DNA of 64,000 bases, taken from positions 816,001 to 880,000 of the forward strand of contig NZ_CP029556.1 of assembly GCF_003293695.1 (NCBI RefSeq), written 5' to 3'. Source of the stretch: Lysobacter oculi. GTDB taxonomy: Bacteria > Pseudomonadota > Gammaproteobacteria > Xanthomonadales > Xanthomonadaceae. The position numbers and the translations under genes are program-made. This document shows, in pieces, positions 51,916 through 64,000 of the stretch. The notes under the pieces were generated by a model. It searched no databases and was not told where the DNA came from. It saw only the letters and a list, made by a program, of their open reading frames with translations. The first letter of the stretch is position 1. The number at the start of each line of letters is the position of its first letter.

Positions 51916-52391
51916 GCGATCAGCTGGGCCAGTTCCAGCGGCTGCCGGCGCCCGGCCAGGTAATCGGCCACCACCCGCCAGACCAGCGGGCTGCGGTGGC
52001 GTCCGGCTTCGGCCTGGAGTTCGGCCGGCGTCCACCACACCGCGCGGACGATGCCTTCGTCGAGTGGGCGGCTTTCATCGAAATGGACCGCCTCGCCGCA
52101 GAAGGCGAAGCGCAGGTAATGGCGCCCGCCGCTGCCATCGGCATTGAGCGGCGCCTTCCACTGGTAGGCACCGACGAAACCGGTCAGGCACACATCCCAG
52201 CCGGTTTCCTCGCGGGCCTCGCGGATCGCGGCTTCCTGCAGGCTTTCATCGGGTTCCAGATGGCCGGCCGGCTGGTTGATCACCAGGCGCCCGGCGGCAC
52301 GCTCCTCCACGCACAGCAGCCGGCCGTCACGCACCACGACCGTGGCGACGGTGACGTCGGGTTGCCAGAAGCGGCCTTCGCGATAGCTCAC
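51912..52391 (-). CDS. nudJ: Nudix hydrolase NudJ
   Basis: A 159-residue Nudix hydrolase. The Nudix box [20 protein letters not shown] followed by TGWD is complete at about 44-66. The place directly upstream of mnmA-hflD is that of E. coli nudJ, a phosphatase acting on nucleoside di/triphosphates and thiamin-pathway pyrophosphates. The GTG start at 52391 ([18 protein letters not shown]) is chosen because it begins one base after the previous stop and gives the right length. Confidence 0.92.
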   Translation of the reverse strand: MSYREGRFWQPDVTVATVVVRDGRLLCVEERAAGRLVINQPAGHLEPDESLQEAAIREAREETGWDVCLTGFVGAYQWKAPLNADGSGGRHYLRFAFCGEAVHFDESRPLDEGIVRAVWWTPAELQAEAGRHRSPLVWRVVADYLAGRRQPLELAQLIA

Positions 52392-52392
52392 G

Positions 52393-52893
52393 TCAGAGGT
52401 CGTCCTTGCCCGTGAGTTCCTGCTCCATCTCGTCGGCGGAATTGAGCGCGGCGGTGATGGCGGCATCCAGCACGTCCTTGTCGGCATTGGCCGGCACGCG
52501 GACGATGAAGATCGCGGCCTGGCCCTGCTTGCCCCAGCCGCCCATCTTGCTGTCCATGCTCGCTTCCAGCAGGCGGTTGGCGACGTTGGCAGGGAAGGCG
52601 TCGCCGCTGGCCTTGTAGCCGGCCGACCAGACCTCGCGGACGCTGTGGCCGCCGTAGGACTCGACGTTCGAACGCACGAACACCAGCTGGGTGCGCTTGC
52701 TTTCGTCATCCACGTCGAACAGCAGGCGGTAATCGCCGTCTTCGTCGATTTCATACTTGTATTCGAGCGCCTTGAGCTGGGCGGCAATAGCCGGATCCCC
52801 GGCCTTCTTGGCGGTCTTGTCCTGGGCAAAGCCCGGCGTCGCAAGCCCGAGGCCCAGGGCCAGCGTGGCGAGGAGGGTGGCAGTCGTGCGCAT
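52393..52893 (-). CDS. Secreted conserved protein, possible YbjN-like fold
   Basis: A 166-residue protein with a Sec signal peptide ([20 protein letters not shown], cleavage after GFA near residue 24). The mature part is acidic and mixed alpha/beta ([57 protein letters not shown]). The pattern recalls YbjN/T3SS-chaperone-like proteins, but this is a fold guess. It heads the nudJ-mnmA-hflD run and is divergent from clpS. Function unknown. Confidence 0.8.
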   Translation of the reverse strand: MRTTATLLATLALGLGLATPGFAQDKTAKKAGDPAIAAQLKALEYKYEIDEDGDYRLLFDVDDESKRTQLVFVRSNVESYGGHSVREVWSAGYKASGDAFPANVANRLLEASMDSKMGGWGKQGQAAIFIVRVPANADKDVLDAAITAALNSADEMEQELTGKDDL

Positions 52894-52957
52894 CGGTAGC
52901 CCCTGTGTGATGTCGCCCGCATTATCACCACCGGCGCCGGGGCCGTCCACGCGCTTT

Positions 52958-52972
52958 TATAATGGGAGGATG
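52958..52972 (+). promoter_or_regulatory. Perfect -10 element immediately before the clpS ATG
   Basis: TATAAT at 52958-52963 is an exact consensus -10; six bases (GGGAGG) separate it from ATG at 52970. Transcription would start at the ATG, so the message may be leaderless even though a GGAGG is present. No clear -35. Confidence 0.55.
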
Positions 52973-53326
52973 ATGCTTCCCGCCCTCCAACCCGTGGCCA
53001 TGTCCGGCACCGAACGCCCCGCCCGCGACCACGAGCATGGCGCGGTGGTGGAGGTCGCCAAGCCGAAGCTCGCGCGCCCGCCGCTCTACACCGTGCTGCT
53101 GCTCAACGACGACTACACCCCGATGGATTTCGTGGTCGAGGTGCTGATGAGCTTCTTCGCGATGGACGAGGAAAAGGCCACGCAGGTGATGCTGCACGTC
53201 CACACCCGTGGCCGCGGCGTCTGTGGTGTGTACACCCGCGAAGTGGCCGAATCCAAGGTGGCGCAGGTGAACGAATTCGCACGCATCCACCAGCACCCGC
53301 TTCTATGCACGATGGAAAAAGCGTAG
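52970..53326 (+). CDS. clpS: ATP-dependent Clp protease adaptor ClpS
   Basis: A protein of 118 residues from ATG 52970, or 108 from ATG 53000. ClpS binds N-degron substrates (Leu, Phe, Tyr, Trp) and hands them to ClpA. The core [20 protein letters not shown] with the acidic N-degron pocket (NDD) and [19 protein letters not shown] is intact. The 52970 start is chosen because it sits exactly 6 nt after a perfect TATAAT, while 53000 has no ribosome-binding site. clpA follows 45 nt downstream and aat lies nearby. Confidence 0.95.
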   Translation: MMLPALQPVAMSGTERPARDHEHGAVVEVAKPKLARPPLYTVLLLNDDYTPMDFVVEVLMSFFAMDEEKATQVMLHVHTRGRGVCGVYTREVAESKVAQVNEFARIHQHPLLCTMEKA

Positions 53327-53371
53327 CGTCGCCCCCATAACGGCTCCAGTACCGTTTTGTGGGGAATCCGC

Positions 53372-55672
<2,301 letters not shown>

Positions 55673-55692
55673 GCCGCGTCTTCGCCCAACAA

Positions 55693-55720
55693 AAAAGCGG
55701 CCTCCGGGCCGCTTTTCTTT
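55693..55720. terminator. Bidirectional terminator between clpA and infA
   Basis: Arms AAAAGCGGCC (55693-55702) and GGCCGCTTTT (55707-55716) around a TCCG loop; A-run upstream and T-run downstream. infA ends 20 nt beyond. Confidence 0.9.
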
Positions 55721-55735
55721 TGCCGCTTCGCAGGA

Positions 55736-55954
55736 TTACTTCATGCGATAGGTGATGCGGCCCTTGGTCAGGTCGTAGGGGGTCATTTCCACCTTGACCT
55801 TGTCGCCCGTGAGGATGCGGATGTAGTTCTTGCGCATGCGACCGGAGATGTGGGCGATGATTTCGTGCCCGTTCTCGAGCTTCACCCGGAACATGGTGTT
55901 GGGAAGGGTTTCGCTGATCGTCCCTTCGAACTCGATGACGTCGTCTTTGGCCAT
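55736..55954 (-). CDS. infA: Translation initiation factor IF-1
   Basis: A 72-residue OB-fold protein ([60 protein letters not shown]), the standard IF-1 length and sequence. It blocks the A site during initiation. The ATG at 55954 gives the universal MAKxD start. Upstream on the minus strand, TTGCCC and TTGTAT (18-bp spacer) end 6 nt before the ATG, a possible promoter. Confidence 0.98.
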   Translation of the reverse strand: MAKDDVIEFEGTISETLPNTMFRVKLENGHEIIAHISGRMRKNYIRILTGDKVKVEMTPYDLTKGRITYRMK

Positions 55955-56041
55955 AAATCCATACAAAAGGCGCCGATTGGGCGCGGGCAACGGGATATTG
56001 TGCCACGACCGGCCATGCTCAAGCAAAAAACCGGCGAGCAT

Positions 56042-56797
56042 TCAGTCAGGGTTGGCGAATTCCGCGGCCGGTGGCGCGCCGAAGACGTCCGTCCACGAGG
56101 CCGGCAGGCCGGGCAATGCGACCTGGCGCCGCACGATGTCGATGAAGGCTGCGCGGGGCATCGACTCCGCGCCGACGCTGCGCAGATGCGGGTTCTCGAC
56201 CTGGGCATCGAACAGCGGGCAGCCGTGTCGCTGCAGGAAACGCGCGAGACCGGCCAGCGCAAGCTTGGAGCCGCCGGATTCGCCGGAGAACATCGATTCG
56301 CCGAAGAACATCCGGCCGATGGCGACGCCGTAGATGCCGCCGACCAGCCGGCTTTCACCGGGCACGGGGCCGTCGAACACCTCCACCGAATGCGCATGGC
56401 CGGCGCGGTGCAGCGCGAGGTAGGCCGCCTGCATGTCACCGGTGATCCAGGTGCCATGCTGGCCGGCGCGCGGGGCGCTGGCGCAGGCCGCGATGACGCC
56501 GGCGAAATCGGTGTCCGCGCGGACGGTCCAGTGGCTGCGGCGCAGCTGGCGGCGGAATTTCGATGCCAGCCGCACGCCATCGCTGCGGAACACCATGCGC
56601 GGGTCCGGCGACCACCAGAGCACCGGTTCGCCGTCGGAGAACCACGGGAAGATGCCGCGGGCGTAGGCGTTGAGCAGGCGCGGCACGGAGAGGTCGCCGC
56701 CGGCGCAGAGCAGGCCATCGGGTTCGCGCAGGGCGGATTCGACGGGCGGGAAGGACGCGGCGGGGTCGGCCGGCAGCCAGGGCAGGCGCAGGCTCAT
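56042..56797 (-). CDS. aat: Leucyl/phenylalanyl-tRNA--protein transferase
   Basis: A 251-residue transferase that adds Leu or Phe to proteins with N-terminal Arg or Lys, creating N-degrons for ClpS-ClpA. The conserved segments GLLCAGGDLSVPRLLNAY, GIFPWFSDGEPVLWWSPDPR, GTWITGDMQAAYLALHRAG and the PVPGESRLVGGIYGVAIG region are all present. ATG at 56797 overlaps the stop of the acetyltransferase gene upstream. Its position by infA-clpA-clpS repeats the E. coli neighbourhood. Confidence 0.97.
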   Translation of the reverse strand: MSLRLPWLPADPAASFPPVESALREPDGLLCAGGDLSVPRLLNAYARGIFPWFSDGEPVLWWSPDPRMVFRSDGVRLASKFRRQLRRSHWTVRADTDFAGVIAACASAPRAGQHGTWITGDMQAAYLALHRAGHAHSVEVFDGPVPGESRLVGGIYGVAIGRMFFGESMFSGESGGSKLALAGLARFLQRHGCPLFDAQVENPHLRSVGAESMPRAAFIDIVRRQVALPGLPASWTDVFGAPPAAEFANPD

Positions 56798-57933
56798 GCT
56801 TCGCCATCCACCGATTTGAACGGCGAATGCGCCAGCGCCTGATCGGCGTAACGGCGCACCGAAGCCACTTCCTCCACACACCATTCGCCCAAGGCGGCGC
56901 GGAACCGGGTATCGGCGACCCAGTGCCGGCTGCGCACGATCGTCGGCAGGAAGCCGCGGGCGATCTTGTGTTCGCCCTGTGCGCCGGGCTCGAAGCGGGT
57001 CAGGCCTTCGCGCAGGCAGTAGTCGATGCCCTGGTAGTAGCAGGTCTCGAAATGCAGGCCGGGCAGGGTGAGCTGGCTGCCCCAGTAGCGGCCGTAAAGG
57101 GTGTCGCCGCCGCGCAGGCAGAGGGCGCCGGCGATGGGCGCGTCGTGCAGTTCGGCGAGGATGATCAACAGGCTGTCGGGCAGGGTGCTGGCCAATTCGC
57201 GCAGGAAATCCAGCGTCAGCGCCGGCGAATTGCCGTAGTCGGCGAAGGTCTGCAGGTAGAAGCCGTGCATGGTGGCGAGGTCGGCTTCGGTCGCTTCGCC
57301 GCCGTGGATGTGGCGGAAGGTCACGCCGGCCTCGCGGACCTTGCGGCGTTCCTGGCGGATGTTCTTGCGATGCCTATGGTCCATCGCGGCGAGGAAGCCG
57401 TCGAAGTCGCGCCAGCCGGCCGTGTTGTGCCAGTGGTACTGCACATCCTCACGCGGCAGCCAGTCCGGCCCGAAGGCGGCATCGTCATCCCCCTGATGGA
57501 AATTGACGTGGACGGACGACAGCCGCTGCACGCCGCAGAGTTCGGTCATCGCGCCCGCCAGCGTGGCCCGCAGTGCCGGCGTCGGGGCCAGCAGGCGCGG
57601 CCCGGTGACCGGCGAGTAGGGCACGGCGCACAGCCATTTGGGGAAGTAGTCCAGCCCGTGCTGGGCATAGGCGTGGGCCCAGGCGTGGTCGAAGACGAAC
57701 TCGCCGTGGGAGTTGTCTTTCAGGTACATCGGTGCGGCGGCGAGCAGCGCATCGTCCTCCCAGAGCGTGAGGTGATGCGGCGTCCAGCCCCAGTCGGGGC
57801 GCAGGCAGCCGGTGCGCTCCAGCGCGGACAGGAAGGCATGCTGGACGAAGGGATTGTCCGAGCCGTGCAGGGCGTCCCAGCGGGCGGCATCCAGCTCGTC
57901 CACGCGGGCGATGATGCGGGCGGTCAGGGTCAT
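56794..57933 (-). CDS. FemAB-like GNAT-family N-acyltransferase (DUF482)
   Basis: A 379-residue protein of the DUF482/FemAB-like acetyltransferase group. Typical segments are NPFVQHAFLSALERTGC, HAYAQHGLDYFPKWLCAVPY, TGPRLL, the basic DHRHRKNIRQERRKV near 185-200 and the C-terminal GLTRFEPGAQGEHKIARGF. No signal or membrane segments. Substrate unknown; relatives are predicted to acylate a peptide or amine. Stop overlaps the aat start (ATGA, 56794-56797) and the gene begins 4 nt after the DUF445 gene. Confidence 0.85.
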   Translation of the reverse strand: MTLTARIIARVDELDAARWDALHGSDNPFVQHAFLSALERTGCLRPDWGWTPHHLTLWEDDALLAAAPMYLKDNSHGEFVFDHAWAHAYAQHGLDYFPKWLCAVPYSPVTGPRLLAPTPALRATLAGAMTELCGVQRLSSVHVNFHQGDDDAAFGPDWLPREDVQYHWHNTAGWRDFDGFLAAMDHRHRKNIRQERRKVREAGVTFRHIHGGEATEADLATMHGFYLQTFADYGNSPALTLDFLRELASTLPDSLLIILAELHDAPIAGALCLRGGDTLYGRYWGSQLTLPGLHFETCYYQGIDYCLREGLTRFEPGAQGEHKIARGFLPTIVRSRHWVADTRFRAALGEWCVEEVASVRRYADQALAHSPFKSVDGEA

Positions 57934-57937
57934 CGCG

Positions 57938-59230
57938 TCAGCCCAGCCAGTCGTGCCACGGCAGCTGGAACAGGCCGTACAGCAGCAGCCCGGCCAGGCC
58001 GCCGATCAGCGTGCCGTTCAAGCGGATGAACTGCAGGTCGCGGCCGACCGAGCGCTCGATCTCCGCGACCATGTCGGTGGTGTCCCAGCCTTCGACGGTC
58101 TGGCGGATGTAGGCGGGGGCCACCTTGCGCAGCTGGTCGGAGAGATGCTCGGCGGCGATCCGCAACTGGGCGTTGGCGGCGTCCTGCCAGACCGGGTCTT
58201 CGCGCAGGCGGCGGCCGAGCCGTTCGGCATAGGCGCGGAACTGGCCGAAGGTGGCGGAGTCCTCGCGGGCCAGGTCATCGTGCAGCCACTGGCGCAGCCG
58301 CGCCCACAGGTCACGCGCGTAGTCCTGCACCAGCGGGCTGTCGACCAGTTCGCGCTTCCAGCCATCGACCCTGGCCTGGAAGTCGGCATCGTCCTCCAGC
58401 CGTTCGAGCAGGCGCATCGCCTCAGCGGCGTAACGGCGGCGCAGCGGGTGGTCTTCGTCCTCCAGCACCGCCTGCACCTCGTCGATCAGTGCGTTGGCGA
58501 GCTTGGTCGAGAGCGCTTCGCCCAGCGCATCGGTGTAGTCCAGCTTGTCGGTGAGCCAGGTCAGCTTGGGGAATTCCCGCCGCGCCATCGTCACCAGTTT
58601 CTCGGTGATGAAGCCACGCACCTCGGGCTTGTCCAGCCAGCCGGCGATCTGCCCGAGGCCGGCGTTCAACACGCGCTGGTGATGTTGCCCCGCGGTCAGC
58701 GCACGGGTCAGGCGGGCGGCGGTGGCGGCCGCGTTCCAGCCCAGCAATTGGCGATGGACGAGGCCGAGGACTTCGCGTTCGATCAGCGGCGAATCCAGCG
58801 ATTTCAGCGACTCCGCCACCCAGCCCTGCAGCTGCCGCGACAGGGCCAGCAGGCGGTCGGGCTGACCGAGGAAGACGCCGAGCTGGCGCGCCGGATTCCA
58901 CGCGTCCAGCTTCTGCAGCAGGTGTTCGCGGGCGAGGAAGTTATTGACCAGGAAATCGCCCAGCGCGTCAGCCAGCCGCAGCTTGTTGCGCGGGATGATC
59001 GCCGTGTGCGGGATCGGCAGGCCCAGCGGATGCCGGAACAGTGCCACCACCGCGAACCAGTCCGCCAAGGCGCCGATGGTCGCGGCCTCGGCGAAGGCGC
59101 CGACCCAGCCCCAGACGCCTTGCCGGCCCATCACATGCGAGAGCACCAGCAGCGCGACCGCGCCGAGCAGGAAGCCCAGCGCGATCGCTTTCATCCGCGC
59201 GAGGCGGCGGTGGCGGTCGGCGTCGTTCAT
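57938..59230 (-). CDS. DUF445 membrane protein (YjiN-like)
   Basis: A 430-residue protein with two N-terminal transmembrane helices (about 14-34 and 40-66, the second containing EAATIGALADWFAVVALFRH, the DUF445 hallmark), a long soluble helical middle with many charged residues, and a C-terminal hydrophobic segment (LNGTLIGGLAGLLLYGLFQL, about 402-421). Function unknown. It lies 55 nt after trxB on the same strand. Confidence 0.9.
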   Translation of the reverse strand: MNDADRHRRLARMKAIALGFLLGAVALLVLSHVMGRQGVWGWVGAFAEAATIGALADWFAVVALFRHPLGLPIPHTAIIPRNKLRLADALGDFLVNNFLAREHLLQKLDAWNPARQLGVFLGQPDRLLALSRQLQGWVAESLKSLDSPLIEREVLGLVHRQLLGWNAAATAARLTRALTAGQHHQRVLNAGLGQIAGWLDKPEVRGFITEKLVTMARREFPKLTWLTDKLDYTDALGEALSTKLANALIDEVQAVLEDEDHPLRRRYAAEAMRLLERLEDDADFQARVDGWKRELVDSPLVQDYARDLWARLRQWLHDDLAREDSATFGQFRAYAERLGRRLREDPVWQDAANAQLRIAAEHLSDQLRKVAPAYIRQTVEGWDTTDMVAEIERSVGRDLQFIRLNGTLIGGLAGLLLYGLFQLPWHDWLG

Positions 59231-59285
59231 CGGCCGCCAGCGTGGCGGCGGGCGGGTTCAGGCGATGTCATCGCCCGGTGTCGGC

Positions 59286-61432
<2,147 letters not shown>

Positions 61433-61440
61433 CCGGCCAG

Positions 61441-61490
61441 CAAGGGTCCGATGGCGGCGAACACCCACATCGAACCCTTGCTTTTATTTT
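61441..61490 (+). terminator. Intrinsic terminator after ald
   Basis: CAAGGGTCCGATG (61441-61453) pairs with CATCGAACCCTTG (61468-61480), 13 bp with one mismatch, then CTTTTATTTT. A 14-nt loop. The following A/T-rich stretch may hold the ftsK promoter, but no clean hexamers stand out. Confidence 0.7.
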
Positions 61491-61534
61491 ATGAATCAAT
61501 AAGCTGCGAAGAAAATCGAAGGTAAAACATCACG

Positions 61535-63904
61535 GTGGCAACCCCGAACCCGGAACGCCGCGCCCGCAAGGGTCGCAGCGCAGAAGCGACCCCACGCGCC
61601 ACCGCGCCCAATCCGCGCCGGCAGAAGCTGATGCGCGACATCCTGATGATCGCCATCGCGCCGCTGCTGCTCTACCTGCTGGCGATCCTGGTGACCTATT
61701 CGCCGGAGGACCCGGGCTTCCACCGCACCGGCAGCATCACCGGCAGCCTGCACAACGTGGGCGGGCAGGTGGGCGCCTGGCTGGCGGACGCGCTGATCAC
61801 CCTCTGCGGCTACGTCGCCTTCCTGCTGCCGGTGCTGCTCGGCGCGGTGGCGTGGATCTCGCTGTTCAAGATGGACGCCGACGGGGATGGCGATGCGGAC
61901 CTCGGTCCGGCGCTGCGCCTGATCGGGCTGTTCGCCTTCCTGATCGCCAGCGTGGGCCTGCTCTGGCTGCGGATCGGGGTGGTCCAGGATTTCTCGGCCG
62001 GTGCCGGCGGCGTGCTGGGCCGGCTGGTCGGCAATTCGCTGCACACCCTGTTCGGACCGATGGGCAGCAACCTGTTCCTGCTGGCGCTGCTGCTGGTCTC
62101 GGTGACGCTGGCCACCGGGCTGTCGTGGTTCACCGTGATGGACTGGATCGGCGCGCAGGTGATGAAGCTGCCGGACGTCTTCCGCCGCGGCCAGAAGCAG
62201 GCCACGGAATGGAACGAGGCCCGCACACTGCGCGAGGAGCGCACCGAGGCCCGCAAGGTGGACACCGAACTCCGCGCCAAGCGCGAGAAGGTCAAGATCG
62301 AGGCGCCGCCGCCGGCCGCCGTGGTGGTGGAGAAGAGCGAACGCGCCAAGCGCGACCAGCAGATCCCGCTGTTCATGGGCGGCGATCCCGGCAGCGTGCC
62401 GCCGCTGGCCCTGCTGGATGACCCCAAGCCGCAGCCGCAGGGCTACGACGAGAAGACGCTGGAGGCGCTGAGCCGCCAGATCGAGTTCAAGCTCAAGGAT
62501 TTCCGCATCGACGCCCAGGTGGTCGGCGCCTATCCGGGCCCGGTCATCACCCGCTTCGAGATCGAACCGGCGCCGGGCGTGAAGGTCAGCCAGATCTCCT
62601 CGCTGGACAAGGACATCGCGCGCGGCCTGAGCGTCAAGTCGGTGCGCGTGGTCGATGTCATCCCCGGCAAATCGGTGGTCGGCCTCGAAATCCCCAATAC
62701 CAGCCGCGAGATGATCTATCTCAGCGAGTTGCTGCGCTCCAAGGAATACGACAAGTCGGCCAGCCCGCTGACGCTGGCGCTGGGCAAGGACATCGCCGGC
62801 CGCCCGACCGTGGCCGATCTGGCGCGGATGCCGCATCTGCTGGTCGCCGGCACCACCGGCTCCGGCAAGTCGGTGGCGGTCAACGCGATGGTGCTGTCGC
62901 TGCTGTTCAAGGCCTCGGCGAAGGACGTGCGGATGCTGATGATCGACCCGAAGATGCTGGAGCTCAGCGTCTACCAGGGCATCCCGCACCTGCTGGCGCC
63001 GGTTGTCACCGACATGAAGGAGGCCGCCAACGGCCTGCGCTGGTGCGTGGCCGAAATGGAGCGCCGCTACAAGTTGATGTCGGCGGTGGGCGTGCGCAAC
63101 CTGGCCGGCTTCAACAAGAAGGTGAAGGACGCGGCGGACGCCGGCCAGCCGATCCTCGACCCGCTGTTCCGCCCCTCCGGCATGCCCGACGAAGCGCCGC
63201 TGCCGCTGGAACCCTTACCCTACATCGTCGTCTTCATCGACGAATTCGCCGACATGATGATGATCGTCGGCAAGAAGGTGGAAGAGCTGATCGCCCGCCT
63301 CGCGCAGAAGGCACGCGCGGCCGGCATCCACCTCATCCTCGCCACCCAGCGGCCTTCGGTGGATGTCATCACCGGCCTGATCAAGGCCAACATCCCGACC
63401 CGCATCGCGTTCCAGGTGTCGTCGAAGATCGACAGCCGCACCATCCTCGACCAGAGCGGCGCGGAAACGCTGCTCGGCCACGGCGACATGCTCTACATGC
63501 CGCCCGGCACCTCGATGCCCGAGCGCGTCCACGGCGCCTTCGTCAGCGACGACGAGGTGCATCGCGTGGTCGAACACCTCAAGGCCGGGGCAGGGGAGCC
63601 GGACTACATCGACGGCGTGCTGGAGGAAGTCCAGACCATGCACGACGGCAGCACGATCGGCGCGACCGGCCTGCCGGAAGCCCCGCAGGCTGGTGGCGAC
63701 GAGTCCGACCCGCTCTACGACGAGGCCGTGCGCATCGTCACCGAGACCCGGCGCGCGTCGATTTCCGGCGTGCAGCGGCGGCTCAAGATCGGCTACAACC
63801 GCGCCGCGCGGCTGGTGGAGGCGATGGAAGCCGCCGGCGTGGTCTCGCCGCCCGAGCACAACGGCGACCGCAGCGTGCTGGCCCCGCCGCCGCCGCGAGA
63901 CTGA
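61535..63904 (+). CDS. ftsK: DNA translocase FtsK
   Basis: A 789-residue septal DNA pump that clears chromosomes from the division site and activates XerCD. Four N-terminal membrane helices lie at about 33-55, 80-108, 125-150 and 180-205. A short linker leads to the alpha/beta motor with Walker A GTTGSGKS (439-446) and Walker [15 protein letters not shown] near 565. The C-terminal gamma winged helix (about 730-780: [20 protein letters not shown]) reads KOPS. The linker is much shorter than in E. coli FtsK, as in SpoIIIE-like forms. Start is GTG at 61535; no better start is seen. Confidence 0.96.
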   Translation: MATPNPERRARKGRSAEATPRATAPNPRRQKLMRDILMIAIAPLLLYLLAILVTYSPEDPGFHRTGSITGSLHNVGGQVGAWLADALITLCGYVAFLLPVLLGAVAWISLFKMDADGDGDADLGPALRLIGLFAFLIASVGLLWLRIGVVQDFSAGAGGVLGRLVGNSLHTLFGPMGSNLFLLALLLVSVTLATGLSWFTVMDWIGAQVMKLPDVFRRGQKQATEWNEARTLREERTEARKVDTELRAKREKVKIEAPPPAAVVVEKSERAKRDQQIPLFMGGDPGSVPPLALLDDPKPQPQGYDEKTLEALSRQIEFKLKDFRIDAQVVGAYPGPVITRFEIEPAPGVKVSQISSLDKDIARGLSVKSVRVVDVIPGKSVVGLEIPNTSREMIYLSELLRSKEYDKSASPLTLALGKDIAGRPTVADLARMPHLLVAGTTGSGKSVAVNAMVLSLLFKASAKDVRMLMIDPKMLELSVYQGIPHLLAPVVTDMKEAANGLRWCVAEMERRYKLMSAVGVRNLAGFNKKVKDAADAGQPILDPLFRPSGMPDEAPLPLEPLPYIVVFIDEFADMMMIVGKKVEELIARLAQKARAAGIHLILATQRPSVDVITGLIKANIPTRIAFQVSSKIDSRTILDQSGAETLLGHGDMLYMPPGTSMPERVHGAFVSDDEVHRVVEHLKAGAGEPDYIDGVLEEVQTMHDGSTIGATGLPEAPQAGGDESDPLYDEAVRIVTETRRASISGVQRRLKIGYNRAARLVEAMEAAGVVSPPEHNGDRSVLAPPPPRD

Positions 63905-64000
63905 GCCGGAAACCTGAACCTGCCGACGCGACATCGGCGGGTTCACATCCCCATTCATATTGATGCCGGCAGACTCGGCCCATCGAAATCCTGTGGAGTC
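63905..64000. other. Region after ftsK to the window end
   Basis: No gene is complete here. A GC-rich hairpin-like stretch (CCTGCCGA with TCGGCGGG, 63919-63943) has no T-tract. CATATT near 63956 could be a -10 of the next gene, which in relatives is lolA. Nothing firmer can be said. Confidence 0.2.

Overview
This window is a high-GC, gene-dense stretch of chromosome from a gammaproteobacterium, most likely of the Xanthomonadaceae/Lysobacteraceae (Xanthomonas-Lysobacter-Stenotrophomonas-Luteimonas group). The main reason is the order carB-greA-rpfE-recJ-prfB-lysS followed by an rpfB-like acyl-CoA ligase, acnA (rpfA) and acnB, which is the framework of the xanthomonad rpf (regulation of pathogenicity factors) locus. 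I cannot name a genus. I saw no insertion sequence, prophage, integron or CRISPR array.

Region by region. (1) 1-11280, minus strand: one tightly packed run from asnS down through two small conserved genes, an SDR, and a tryptophan/3-hydroxyanthranilate degradation set (aminomuconate-semialdehyde dehydrogenase, beta-carbonic anhydrase, RidA-type 2-aminomuconate deaminase, 3-hydroxyanthranilate dioxygenase, ACMS decarboxylase, kynureninase, kynurenine 3-monooxygenase), ending in sbcB and a truncated DUF2461 gene. (2) 11349-16740, plus strand: A-type Fe-S carrier, rpsF-rpsR-rplI, dnaB, alr and an OmpA-type lipoprotein. (3) 16888-20505: ABC exporter, tmRNA (tag ANDDNYALAA), smpB, ratA, rnfH. (4) 20543-28040: bamE and fur diverging from one short promoter region, recN, then the heat-shock run hrcA-grpE-dnaK-dnaJ. 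(5) 28108-41430: dapB, carA, an S9 peptidase, carB, greA, rpfE, recJ, a small Tudor-like gene, prfB (with its programmed +1 frameshift) and lysS. (6) 41524-50067: acyl-CoA ligase (rpfB-like), acnA, acnB, Dyp peroxidase. (7) 50150-52893, minus: a secreted protein, nudJ, mnmA, hflD. (8) 52970-56797: the N-degron module clpS-clpA, infA, aat. (9) 56794-63904: FemAB-like acetyltransferase, DUF445 membrane protein, trxB, ald and ftsK.

How the genes work together: region 1 oxidises kynurenine-derived 3-hydroxyanthranilate through 2-amino-3-carboxymuconate semialdehyde towards 2-aminomuconate and its deaminated product, and carries a carbonic anhydrase in the same run as the CO2-releasing decarboxylase. 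Region 4 is the core DnaK chaperone machine with its repressor. Region 8 couples the Aat transferase, which adds Leu/Phe N-degrons, to the ClpS adaptor and ClpA unfoldase.

Most of the window is housekeeping. The observations most worth a second look are the apparent absence of the DSF quorum-sensing block (rpfG-rpfH-rpfC-rpfF) exactly where it would be expected between lysS and the rpfB-like gene, the carbonic anhydrase inside the kynurenine run, an SDR lacking the canonical YxxxK catalytic motif, a recurring architecture in which a -10 hexamer lies 6-7 nt before the start codon (candidate leaderless mRNAs for iscA, alr, smpB, clpS, recN), a consensus DnaA box in front of dnaB, and a nested palindrome in front of the acyl-CoA ligase.
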